NCBI GenBank assembly: GCA_947495295.1
Contig: CANLYJ010000005.1
Coordinates: 124,001 to 188,000, forward strand
DNA length: 64,000 bases
From: an uncultured Paracoccaceae bacterium
Lineage (GTDB): Bacteria > Pseudomonadota > Alphaproteobacteria > Rhodobacterales > Rhodobacteraceae
Direction: 5' to 3'
Shown here: one piece after another, positions 36,010-44,119 of the stretch
Layout of the letters: each line of letters starts with the position of its first letter
How positions within the stretch are numbered: the stretch's first letter is position 1
Program-made: the position numbers and the translations under genes
Notes under the pieces: generated by a model
Told to the model about the DNA's origin: nothing
Database searches by the model: none
Seen by the model: only the letters and a program-made list of their open reading frames with translations

Positions 36010-36615
36010 CTATTGTTGGTCTTGGGGTCGGTATATCAGGCGGACGCCTTGTGTGAACAGTATCTGTTGTCCGACCTCGTCTGCGGTTACCCGCAACGTC
36101 ATCTGCCCGGCGGTCAATTCACCAAATGGCGCGTGGATTTCGAGTACCCCGTCTGAGGTTACAAGACCGGTGTCCAACGCGGCCGTCAGCGCGCTCGTCT
36201 CCATCTGGTAGCCGCTGGATGTCTCCATCCGCACCAGGCCAAAGAAACGCGCGGTTCGCGAAACACCATTCACTTCACCGCTTGTGGCTGTGATATCGAC
36301 GGTGACACCTTGGTCGTTATCTATCCCAACAACTACACGATCAATGCTGATTGTGTCCGGTTTTCCGATCTCTGGTTTGGCGCTTTGGGCCGAAATGGCA
36401 ATGATCGCACCATCATCGGTGACACCTGAAAACAGCGGAGCCGAGATGCGTTGATCCCGCGCCATGGCCTCAACTTCCGCGAATGAGATTTCTGGGGGCG
36501 GGCCTTTGTCGCGGGCAAGCATGAACAATGTTGACAGCAGTCCCAACGCAGCCAAGGGCAGAATGATCTTGGACCACCCGACCAGCTTGGAGTGAAAATT
36601 ATCTGCCGCCAGCAT
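36010..36615 (-). CDS. lptC: LPS export protein LptC
   Basis: 201 residues from the ATG at 36615, three bases after the kdsD stop; a start at 36642 would lie inside kdsD. One N-terminal membrane anchor (WSKIILPLAALGLLSTLFML) precedes a periplasmic LptC/OstA-like beta domain (~45-195). LptC passes LPS from LptBFG to LptA. Sequence identity in this family is low; gene order makes the call firm. Confidence 0.88.
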   Translation of the reverse strand: MLAADNFHSKLVGWSKIILPLAALGLLSTLFMLARDKGPPPEISFAEVEAMARDQRISAPLFSGVTDDGAIIAISAQSAKPEIGKPDTISIDRVVVGIDNDQGVTVDITATSGEVNGVSRTARFFGLVRMETSSGYQMETSALTAALDTGLVTSDGVLEIHAPFGELTAGQMTLRVTADEVGQQILFTQGVRLIYRPQDQQ

Positions 36616-36617
36616 CG

Positions 36618-37583
36618 TCAGATCACACCGGCGCGCAGGCAATCATGGATATGCAGTACGCCGACGACCTCGGCATCATTTTCCGACGCAGTCACAAATA
36701 GACAGGTGATCTGACCGCTCATTGCCGCGACGGCTTCTTCGGCCAGCGCCTCCGGTTGGATCGTCTTGGGGTTTGCGGTCATGGCCTGACCGGCTGACAT
36801 GTCCAGTAATCCGGTCATGTGGCGCCGCAAGTCGCCATCCGTGATTACGCCAACCAATCGACCGCTGTCATCCAATACGCCAACCACCCCAAAGCCCTTT
36901 TGGCTGATGATCAGCAATGCTTCACCCATTGGCGTATCCTGTTGGACGAGCGGCACTGCATCGTCCCGATGCATAAGATCGCCAACCTTTGACAAGCGCG
37001 CGCCCAGTTTGCCGCCGGGGTGGAATTCGCGAAAGTTCTCTGGCGTGAAGTCTCTATGCTCCATCAGTGCAACAGCCAGCGCGTCCCCCAGGGCGAGGGT
37101 CATCGTCGTCGATGTCGTAGGCACCACGCCGCTGCCGCATGCTTCACCTAATTGCGGAAGTTGCAGAACAATATCTGATTGGGTGCCCAGACTGCTGTCA
37201 GCACGACTTGTCATGCCAATCAGGGGAATACCAAACCGGCGTGTATAAGCCACCAGATTGGCGAGTTCAGGCACTTCGCCAGAGTTCGAGATTGCGATAA
37301 CAACATCTGTTGGCGTGATCATGCCCAGATCGCCGTGGCTCGCCTCGGCTGGATGCACGAAATGCGCTGGCGTCCCGGTGCTTGCAAGGGTTGCTGCAAT
37401 TTTCCGTGCGATATGCCCCGATTTACCCATTCCGGACACGATGATGCGCCCTTTGGCGTTGATGATCAGTGCGGCGGCTTCGGCAAAACCCGCGCTGAGT
37501 TGATCAGCAAGTTCGCGCAGCGCGTTCGCCTCTTCCAGGATAACCCGACGTCCGGCATGCAGAAATTTCTCAGGATCGGTCAT
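36618..37583 (-). CDS. kdsD: arabinose-5-phosphate isomerase KdsD/KpsF
   Basis: 321 residues: an SIS sugar-isomerase domain (~35-180, with IIVSGMGKSGHIARKIAATL and PAEASHGDLGM) and a tandem CBS pair (~205-320). It converts ribulose-5-phosphate to arabinose-5-phosphate, the first step to Kdo, which KdsB (26357-27157) then activates. It shares one base with the exonuclease stop and is followed at once by lptC, linking Kdo supply with LPS export. Confidence 0.94.
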   Translation of the reverse strand: MTDPEKFLHAGRRVILEEANALRELADQLSAGFAEAAALIINAKGRIIVSGMGKSGHIARKIAATLASTGTPAHFVHPAEASHGDLGMITPTDVVIAISNSGEVPELANLVAYTRRFGIPLIGMTSRADSSLGTQSDIVLQLPQLGEACGSGVVPTTSTTMTLALGDALAVALMEHRDFTPENFREFHPGGKLGARLSKVGDLMHRDDAVPLVQQDTPMGEALLIISQKGFGVVGVLDDSGRLVGVITDGDLRRHMTGLLDMSAGQAMTANPKTIQPEALAEEAVAAMSGQITCLFVTASENDAEVVGVLHIHDCLRAGVI

Positions 37584-38194
37584 CAGTGGGCAAAGATATC
37601 AATATCTGGCCAACCGGTAAGGTCCAGTTTGGCGCGTGTTGGCAGGAAATCGAAACATGATTGCGCCAGCGCTGTCCGGCCCTCGCGCGCCAAAAGAACA
37701 TCGAACGCTGCTTTCAGTTCATGCAGGTGCAGCACGTCTGACGCAGCATAATCAAGTTGGGCGTCAGTCAGCGCCGCCGCACCCCAATCGCTTTGTTGCT
37801 GGTGTTTTGAGATATCGACGCCAACCATATCCTGCAAAAGCGTTTTCAACCCATGCCGATCCGTGAATGTGCGCACCAATTTAGAGGCAATCTTTGTACA
37901 ATAAACCGGGGCCGTCGTGATACCAAAGGCGTTTTGCAGGGCTGCAATGTCGAAGCGTCCGAAATGGAAAAGCTTGAGCGTATTGGGATCTTCCAGCATC
38001 GCGCAAAGATTTGGGGCAGGCCGGGCATCGGGCGCGACTTGTACCAGATGGCAGTTTTTGTCGCCATCGGACATCTGGATCAGGCAAAGCCGGTCACGAT
38101 GCGGGTTCAGACCCATGGTTTCACAATCAATTGCCACGATAGGGCCCAGTTGCAGCCCATCTGGCAAATCATGTTGATAAAGGTGATTGGCCAT
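37583..38194 (-). CDS. RNase D-like 3'-5' exonuclease
   Basis: 203 residues from the ATG at 38194 (AGGGG upstream). DEDD-type exonuclease motifs are visible: Exo I AIDCETMGL, Exo II HFGRFDIAAL, Exo III LDYAASDVLHL. No HRDC domain follows, so it is the short alphaproteobacterial form rather than full RNase D. Such enzymes trim RNA 3' ends. It heads the kdsD-lptCAB block, a linkage known in Rhodobacterales whose reason is not clear. Confidence 0.88.
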   Translation of the reverse strand: MANHLYQHDLPDGLQLGPIVAIDCETMGLNPHRDRLCLIQMSDGDKNCHLVQVAPDARPAPNLCAMLEDPNTLKLFHFGRFDIAALQNAFGITTAPVYCTKIASKLVRTFTDRHGLKTLLQDMVGVDISKHQQQSDWGAAALTDAQLDYAASDVLHLHELKAAFDVLLAREGRTALAQSCFDFLPTRAKLDLTGWPDIDIFAH

Positions 38195-38253
38195 GGATAG
38201 CCCCTTGTGCTGCGATGTCTCTATCTTGCAGATACGTCTTGCAGCAGCCCGGC

Positions 38254-40257
38254 TCAAGCCTGCATCGGGATTTGATCCAGCGGTTGGGCGAATGATTGCG
38301 GTCGACTGGCATATTCCTTGAGCCAGGTGTCGAATTCTGGCGCAGGCATTGGGTGGGCAAAACCATACCCTTGCCCAATCTCACAACGGCAATTTCTAAG
38401 ATAGCGGGCCTGGTCATCAGTTTCGATCCCTTCGGCAATGACTTGCAGACCAAGTTCGGCAGCAAGCGCCAGAATCGCCCTGACAACGCTGTCTGCACCC
38501 GTGTCTGGCAGCGGCGCAATCAATGACCGATCCAACTTGATGCCCGACAGGGGGAGTTGGGTGAGTTTTGACAAGGATGCATAGCCGGTTCCAAAATCAT
38601 CCAGTTCCAGCGCCACACCACATTCCGCAAGGCTGTCAATGTTGATCGCCGCCATATCGTCGGACCCTTCAATCAGGGTCGTCTCTAGTACTTCGACCAC
38701 AATCTGATCAAGGCGAAGTGTACTGCCATGCAGCATCTTCAGAAGTCTTTCGATCAGGAAGGGATCGGAAATCGTGTCTGGTGCCGCATTTAGCGATATC
38801 GCAAGCTTATGATCGTCTGACCCCTCCCATTGCTGCGCGCAATTGACAGCGGCACGCCAGATCGCGTGATCAAGATCAATGACAAGGCCCGCATGTTCCG
38901 CAGCGGGTAAAAATTTATCCGGTGTCAGCAGACCACGTTTTGGATGGCGCCAACGGGCCAAAACCTCCGCCCCGCGTATTGTGCCATCGGCCAGATTAAT
39001 CTGTGGCTGGAACCATGGTTCAATCTGACCCGCCGCAATGGCATCGCGCAATTCCAGTTGCAGTTCCAGCATATCGGCAGATTCGTCGCGCAACGCTTGT
39101 GAAAATTCAACAGCCCGTCTGCCGCCCGCCGCCTTTGCAGCCTGCAATGCGATCCCGGCATTTCTGACAATCTGATCTGCCTCACTTTCCCCTGCAAAGG
39201 CGGTGAGGTACCCGATACTGGTATCAACGCTGACACTGCGGCCATCAATCACGAACGATTCGCTCAAACTATCCAGAATGCGCTTTGTCAGATTTTCAGG
39301 TGGTTCAGAGGTGGTCAGGATGAATTCATCGCCACCCACACGGGCGACAAGATCGTCATCATCCACACAGGCCTTCAACCGACCGGCCATCGCGATCAGC
39401 ATGATATCTGCGTTCTCATGACCAATCGTGTCATTGATCGCCTTGAAACCATCAAGCCCAATAAACAAGACGCCAAGCTCGTCCCAGCCAGGTTGGGCAA
39501 GGGCATCGCTCAATCGTGTCGTCATGTACGATCTGTTGGGTAGGCCGGTCAGCGGATCATGATTTGCTAGATGATACAGCTTGTCATTCATCCGTCGCAG
39601 CTGTTCCTGCGAACTGGTCAGCACCTCTGTTTTGGCGCGCAGTTCCCGAAAAACTGACCGTACAGCCAAATGAGCAGGCCGGAAGACGAGCAAGGCCTCA
39701 GCCAGCAGTACAAAAGCAGCGATCAAAAGATACAGGTTTAGCAAACCATGCAGGCGGTCGATGTCTGATCGTGACGCATCACCGAATAGGGTCGCAGCTT
39801 GGCGCAGCCCATCCAACAACGCGCCCGATCCCGAAAGAGCCTGCATTTGCGCAACTATCGGTGCATGGTCAGACGCTGGCAGTTGGGCCATCTGATTGGC
39901 CAATCCTGCAAACTGGGTGATCCGTTCGTCCAACGGGGCGGGACCGGCAAAGTAGTGATCTTGCAATGCGGCCGACCACGGGTTCCCCCGCAACAACACC
40001 GCATGGGTTGCTTCAAAACGCGCTATCAACTCTATGCCGATATCTTGATCTGGATCGATGGCTTGCAACATGATCTGCTGGCTTAGCACTGATAGGTCCT
40101 GCGCGGCCACAGTGGTACGAGCCGCAAGATCATGCTGCGCGATGATTGCCCTATTTGTAAGATACGCTGAACATAGCAAGCCGATGATCACGCAAAGCGC
40201 AACCGTACAATGAATCCAGATATTCTCTGGATTAAGGAGCTTGCGTCCCTTCATCAT
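38254..40257 (-). CDS. membrane-bound GGDEF-EAL cyclic-di-GMP enzyme
   Basis: 667 residues. Two membrane helices (~12-33 and ~168-190) flank a ~130-residue periplasmic helical sensor region. The GGDEF domain (~235-395) keeps RVGGDEF but has no RxxD inhibitory site just before it (DDDLVARVGGDEF). The EAL domain (~410-655) reads EVLAR in place of EALAR, but keeps the DDFGTGYASLS loop and AEGIET. Phosphodiesterase activity is probable; whether the cyclase half works is open. A 31-bp palindrome lies ~70 bp upstream. Confidence 0.92.
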   Translation of the reverse strand: MMKGRKLLNPENIWIHCTVALCVIIGLLCSAYLTNRAIIAQHDLAARTTVAAQDLSVLSQQIMLQAIDPDQDIGIELIARFEATHAVLLRGNPWSAALQDHYFAGPAPLDERITQFAGLANQMAQLPASDHAPIVAQMQALSGSGALLDGLRQAATLFGDASRSDIDRLHGLLNLYLLIAAFVLLAEALLVFRPAHLAVRSVFRELRAKTEVLTSSQEQLRRMNDKLYHLANHDPLTGLPNRSYMTTRLSDALAQPGWDELGVLFIGLDGFKAINDTIGHENADIMLIAMAGRLKACVDDDDLVARVGGDEFILTTSEPPENLTKRILDSLSESFVIDGRSVSVDTSIGYLTAFAGESEADQIVRNAGIALQAAKAAGGRRAVEFSQALRDESADMLELQLELRDAIAAGQIEPWFQPQINLADGTIRGAEVLARWRHPKRGLLTPDKFLPAAEHAGLVIDLDHAIWRAAVNCAQQWEGSDDHKLAISLNAAPDTISDPFLIERLLKMLHGSTLRLDQIVVEVLETTLIEGSDDMAAINIDSLAECGVALELDDFGTGYASLSKLTQLPLSGIKLDRSLIAPLPDTGADSVVRAILALAAELGLQVIAEGIETDDQARYLRNCRCEIGQGYGFAHPMPAPEFDTWLKEYASRPQSFAQPLDQIPMQA

Positions 40258-40325
40258 GTCTTGTGCCTGCGATGCATCCCCGAATCCTAGTGGCTACCGC
40301 AGCAAGCATCGAAGAGAGAGATTAA

Positions 40326-40356
40326 GTTTAAGTTTCAATGGCATTGAAACCTAAAC
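40326..40356. promoter_or_regulatory. 31-bp palindrome upstream of the GGDEF-EAL gene
   Basis: GTTTAAGTTTCAATG (40326-40340), one central base, then CATTGAAACCTAAAC (40342-40356): 15-bp arms with a single mismatch, G.U-pairable on the minus strand. It lies between the racemase stop and the GGDEF-EAL start, both minus strand, so it is either an operator or a terminator without a clean T tract. Confidence 0.6.
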
Positions 40357-40378
40357 GCGTTCATTTCGTAGGTAATGT

Positions 40379-41059
40379 TTATAACCCGCGTGGTGCAAAA
40401 CTTGGCGCAATGGTTCCGGGCCGGTGACGTTCAATTTCGGTCAAAATATCGGTCACGGGTCGGTTCCCCACATCTATCAGTGCGGGCGTGTAGGGCGGCA
40501 GATTGGTGCATTCCAGCAAGATATGCCGATGTACAGGCTTCAGATGACGCGCGACAAGGGCGACCACTTCGGCCCTTGCAAGATCACTATCAAGCCGGGA
40601 TAAGTCACCTTCGATCACCTGCCGCAAATGGCTACCCCTGGGCAGACCCACAATAGCGTGGGCAAATGCTGAATGTTGCCCCAGATGCGCGGCGGTCAGC
40701 CTGTCTGCATCAAAGGTGACAATCAGAACTTCGGCCGGGCCATGATCAAGTGCCAACCAATCAAGGGCTATCAAGGACGAACTGATAAATGGCCTGTCGG
40801 TCAAGGCCGCCAGCGTTTCCTGCCAAAATGACAGAAACCCGCAAGAGGTGACGATAACATCGCCTTTTGCCTGGCGGATCGCATCCGCAAACGGGGCAAT
40901 ATCAAACAGATCAGGCCGATCACTGACCACCTGACCGACGGTCGCCTGCGGAATACGCAGAATTTCGACATCAGCAATATAAGTCGCGGGGCATCCCACA
41001 TCCCCCGGAATCCGGGGAAAATAGGTATCCAGTTGCAAAACAGTGACGGCAGGGCGCAC
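40379..41059 (-). CDS. aspartate/glutamate (hydantoin) racemase-superfamily protein
   Basis: 226 residues with the two half-site cysteines of cofactor-independent Asp/Glu-type racemases: Cys73 in VTSCGFLSF and Cys184 in LLECTNLPPY. It starts with GTG at 41059, three bases after the dctM stop, with AGGG upstream. It is the last gene of the dehydrogenase-TRAP operon. Racemases, hydantoin racemases, arylmalonate decarboxylases and maleate isomerases share this fold; pairing with a D-amino-acid-type dehydrogenase favours racemisation of an amino acid or derivative. Confidence 0.75.
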   Translation of the reverse strand: MRPAVTVLQLDTYFPRIPGDVGCPATYIADVEILRIPQATVGQVVSDRPDLFDIAPFADAIRQAKGDVIVTSCGFLSFWQETLAALTDRPFISSSLIALDWLALDHGPAEVLIVTFDADRLTAAHLGQHSAFAHAIVGLPRGSHLRQVIEGDLSRLDSDLARAEVVALVARHLKPVHRHILLECTNLPPYTPALIDVGNRPVTDILTEIERHRPGTIAPSFAPRGL

Positions 41060-41062
41060 GCG

Positions 41063-42364
41063 CTAGCCCTGAATGTTGTTCGGCAGCCATGTTGCCAGTT
41101 CTGGCCAGATCACGAGGATCACCACCATCAGCAACATCAAGGCCACCATGGGCAAAGCAACCTTTGAAATATAGCCAATCTCGTGTCGGGTCATGCCCTG
41201 CAACACAAACAGGTTAAAGCCAATCGGGGGGGTGACCTGCGCCATTTCAACGACGACGACGATGAAGATGCCAAACCAGATCACATCGATCCCAGCCTGC
41301 CGGATCATCGGCTCTACAATCGCCATGGTCAGAACAACGGATGAAATCCCGTCCAGGAACATACCCAGAATGATGTAGAACACCGTCAAAGCGGCGATCA
41401 GGGTGATCGGGGACAGGCCCATCGTGTCAATCCAAGCCGCCAAGGCACGGGGTAACCCGGTGAACCCCATCGACAGCGACAAGAACGCTGCCCCCATCAG
41501 GATCAGGGCGATCATCGCTGATGTGCGGGTCGCGCCCATCAGGCTTTCATAAAAGGTCGACACTGTCAGGGATCGTTGGAACAACGCCAGCGTCAGCGAA
41601 CCGAGCACGCCAACCGCAGCGGCCTCTGTCGCGGTGGCCCAGCCGAAATACATTGATCCGATCACCGCAAAGACAAGGCACAAGACCGGGATCAAAAACC
41701 GGCTTTCAGACAGCATTTCGCCAAAGCTCATCGGGGGTTCAGGTGCCGGGCGTTGGCCGGGGCGGATGTAATGCCATAAAACGATGTAAGACATGAACAA
41801 TCCGGCCAGAACGAGCCCAGGGATGATGCCCGCCATGAATAGCTTGATGATGCTTTCGTTGATCGACACGCCATAGACGATCAGGGTCAGGGAAGGCGGG
41901 ATCATCAACCCCAATGTGGCTGCACCGGCCAATGTGCCCACGATCATGTATTCGGGATATCCGCGCTTGCGCAGTTCCGGGATCGACATCTTGCCCACGG
42001 TGGTTAGCGTGGCTGCGGAAGAGCCCGATACGGCGGCGAAGATTGTGCAACCTGCGATATTGGTATGCAGCAATCCACCCGGCAACCTACGCATCCATGG
42101 GGCAAGACCGCGAAACATGTCTTGCGATAATCGGGTCCGATACAGAATTTCACCCATCCAGATGAACAGCGGCAGGGCGGTCAGGGTCCAGCTGCTGGCC
42201 CCGGTCCAAATGGTCGTGATCATCGCGTCACCGGCAGGGCGGGTGGTGAACAACTCCATCCCGACCCATGCAACGCCCATCAGGGCGAGGCCGATCCAGA
42301 TTGATGACCCCAGCAAGGTAAACAAGACAAACAGGAATACGATAGTGGCGTAGGCTTCGGTCAT
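41063..42364 (-). CDS. dctM: TRAP transporter large permease (DctM)
   Basis: 433 residues from the ATG at 42364, which overlaps the small-permease stop (ATGA). About 12 membrane segments; DctM motifs include GCTIFAAVSGSSAATLTTVGK, GTLAGAATLGLMIPPSLTLIVYG and VTPPIGFNLFVLQGM. With DctQ it forms the sodium-driven channel that takes substrate from the periplasmic binding protein. The start at 42427 lies inside dctQ and is unlikely. Confidence 0.95.
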   Translation of the reverse strand: MTEAYATIVFLFVLFTLLGSSIWIGLALMGVAWVGMELFTTRPAGDAMITTIWTGASSWTLTALPLFIWMGEILYRTRLSQDMFRGLAPWMRRLPGGLLHTNIAGCTIFAAVSGSSAATLTTVGKMSIPELRKRGYPEYMIVGTLAGAATLGLMIPPSLTLIVYGVSINESIIKLFMAGIIPGLVLAGLFMSYIVLWHYIRPGQRPAPEPPMSFGEMLSESRFLIPVLCLVFAVIGSMYFGWATATEAAAVGVLGSLTLALFQRSLTVSTFYESLMGATRTSAMIALILMGAAFLSLSMGFTGLPRALAAWIDTMGLSPITLIAALTVFYIILGMFLDGISSVVLTMAIVEPMIRQAGIDVIWFGIFIVVVVEMAQVTPPIGFNLFVLQGMTRHEIGYISKVALPMVALMLLMVVILVIWPELATWLPNNIQG

Positions 42365-43053
42365 TCGATGGCCTCCGACACAATCGGGTTCCGGCCAAGG
42401 ATCAATAGGCGATAAAGGGTGTCCCAAAGGGCCACAGCCAACAGGATAGTGCCGATGGACATGGCCAGTTGCGGGATCCAGACCGGGGTGTAAACTAGCG
42501 CATCACCACCTTGCAAAGCAGCATCAAAATCCAACCGGAACAGGGATACGACCCATTCGGGAATCTGATCCTGCCCCTGCGTGCGGTCGTTCAGCATCTC
42601 CGAAAACGCATTCGCCTTAACGGCATAGCGGGCAAAATAAGTGGCGATGATGGCGGCGCTGAACACAGCAAAGATATCCAGCCATTTGCGGGTAAACTGG
42701 TTGGCGTTCAATATGATCGACACCCGGATATGAGCGCCCTTGGTCAGGGCGTAAGACAAGGCGAAAAACGATGTGGCGGCCATGGCGTAGCCTGCAAATT
42801 CGGTTGTGCCGGGCAAGGCAAAACCGGTCCAACGAGCAACCATTTGGGCCACGATCAGCACAAGAATGGTGACCATGAACAAGGCAGAAATCAGACCCGA
42901 GGTCAGATAGACGCCATTCATCACCTTCCAGAATGGGCGCAACGGACGTTCAAGCCGAGGGCCAAGCAGCAAACATAAAATCGCCGCCGCGCTGGGCAGC
43001 ACAAAAAGCCAAATCCACAAGGGCAGGCCCATCACCGGTGACCAGTCACGCAT
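42361..43053 (-). CDS. dctQ: TRAP transporter small permease (DctQ)
   Basis: 230 residues with four membrane helices typical of DctQ (LWIWLFVLPSAAAILCLLLG appears as an N-terminal hydrophobic stretch, then ~50-75, ~90-110, ~130-150 and ~190-215). It has AAGG upstream of its ATG. A hairpin separates it from the binding-protein gene, a layout that usually lowers permease expression relative to the binding protein. Confidence 0.88.
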   Translation of the reverse strand: MRDWSPVMGLPLWIWLFVLPSAAAILCLLLGPRLERPLRPFWKVMNGVYLTSGLISALFMVTILVLIVAQMVARWTGFALPGTTEFAGYAMAATSFFALSYALTKGAHIRVSIILNANQFTRKWLDIFAVFSAAIIATYFARYAVKANAFSEMLNDRTQGQDQIPEWVVSLFRLDFDAALQGGDALVYTPVWIPQLAMSIGTILLAVALWDTLYRLLILGRNPIVSEAIE

Positions 43054-43076
43054 GTATCATTCCTTGGAAAGAAAGC

Positions 43077-43099
43077 GGCCAGCCACGATCGGGCTGGCC
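43077..43099 (-). terminator. hairpin between dctP and dctQ (attenuator or mRNA stabiliser)
   Basis: GGCCAGCC (43077-43084) pairs perfectly with GGCTGGCC (43092-43099) over a 7-nt loop. On the transcribed strand it is followed by GCTTTCTTTCC, a weak pyrimidine tract, so it is more likely a partial terminator than a full stop. Confidence 0.6.
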
Positions 43100-43108
43100 A
43101 TTGCGCGA

Positions 43109-44095
43109 TCAGTTCGCGTTATAGGCGTCAAGGATCGCCTGACCATCGGGACCAGCCGTTTCCAGCCATTCGGCGGTCATCTTGGCACCAATCGCCTCAA
43201 GCTCGGCCAGGAATTCCGGGCCAGCATCCTGAACAGTCATCCCGTTCTTGGCCAATTCATCAAAGTAGAAATCGGCAAGTTCGGCAGATTTGGCGGCACA
43301 TGATGCGGCAGTCTCGTCCGCGGCACGTTGAACGGCAGCCTGGATATCGGCATCCAACCCGTCCCATGTCTGTGAATTGACCATGACATAGTTGCGGGGC
43401 AGCCATGCATTGACCTTGTAATAATGGGTCAGATGTTCCCAGACCTTGCGATCATAGCCGGTCGAGCCGGACGAAATGAACGCAGAGGCAACACCAGTGG
43501 CCAAGGCTTGGCTCAGCTCTGCGGCCTCAATCTGCACCGGGATCATGCCCAGTTCTTCGGCAAATGTGGCTGTGGCAGAGTTGTAAGACCGGAACTTTAC
43601 ACCTTGCGTATCGGCAGATGATGCAACCTCTTTGGCGAAATAGAAACCCTGACCGGGCCATGGGCAGGTATAAAGCGCGACAAGGTTCAGATCGGCCAAT
43701 TGTGCGTTTACGGTATCGCGGGCCGCCTCCCACAGCTTGGCATTGTCGTCATAGCTGGTTGCAATAAAGGGCAGATTGTCCCAACCCAGCAAAGGGGCTT
43801 CATTGGCATGGGCGGACATGAACCGTTCGCCAATCGGGACTTGCCCAGTCTGGATCGCGCGCTTGATATCCCCGCCACCAAACAGTGAACCGCCCGGATG
43901 CACGGTAATGTCGATAGCACCGTCAGTATATTCGCGGACCTTATCGGCAAAGATTACACCCTGTTCAGAGTGGAAATTGGTGGCAGCATAGGCCATCGGC
44001 ATATCCCAGCTTTGGGCATGGCCATCAGCAATCGCCCCCGTGGCGATCAGCGCGCCAGTCACCGCGGCACAAGCCAGTTTTGTCAAATCAGTCAT
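43109..44095 (-). CDS. dctP: TRAP transporter substrate-binding protein (DctP family)
   Basis: 328 residues from the ATG at 44095 (GGGAGGGA upstream), with a signal peptide (LACAAVTGALIATGAIADGHA) and a DctP fold. The conserved basic residue region GVKFRSYNSATATFAEELG holds the ligand-binding Arg expected for carboxylate substrates. It captures a small organic acid or amino-acid-like ligand in the periplasm. Its place after a D-amino-acid dehydrogenase suggests that the ligand is that enzyme's substrate. Confidence 0.93.
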   Translation of the reverse strand: MTDLTKLACAAVTGALIATGAIADGHAQSWDMPMAYAATNFHSEQGVIFADKVREYTDGAIDITVHPGGSLFGGGDIKRAIQTGQVPIGERFMSAHANEAPLLGWDNLPFIATSYDDNAKLWEAARDTVNAQLADLNLVALYTCPWPGQGFYFAKEVASSADTQGVKFRSYNSATATFAEELGMIPVQIEAAELSQALATGVASAFISSGSTGYDRKVWEHLTHYYKVNAWLPRNYVMVNSQTWDGLDADIQAAVQRAADETAASCAAKSAELADFYFDELAKNGMTVQDAGPEFLAELEAIGAKMTAEWLETAGPDGQAILDAYNAN

Positions 44096-44119
44096 TCGTT
44101 CCCTCCCAGTATGCCGCAT

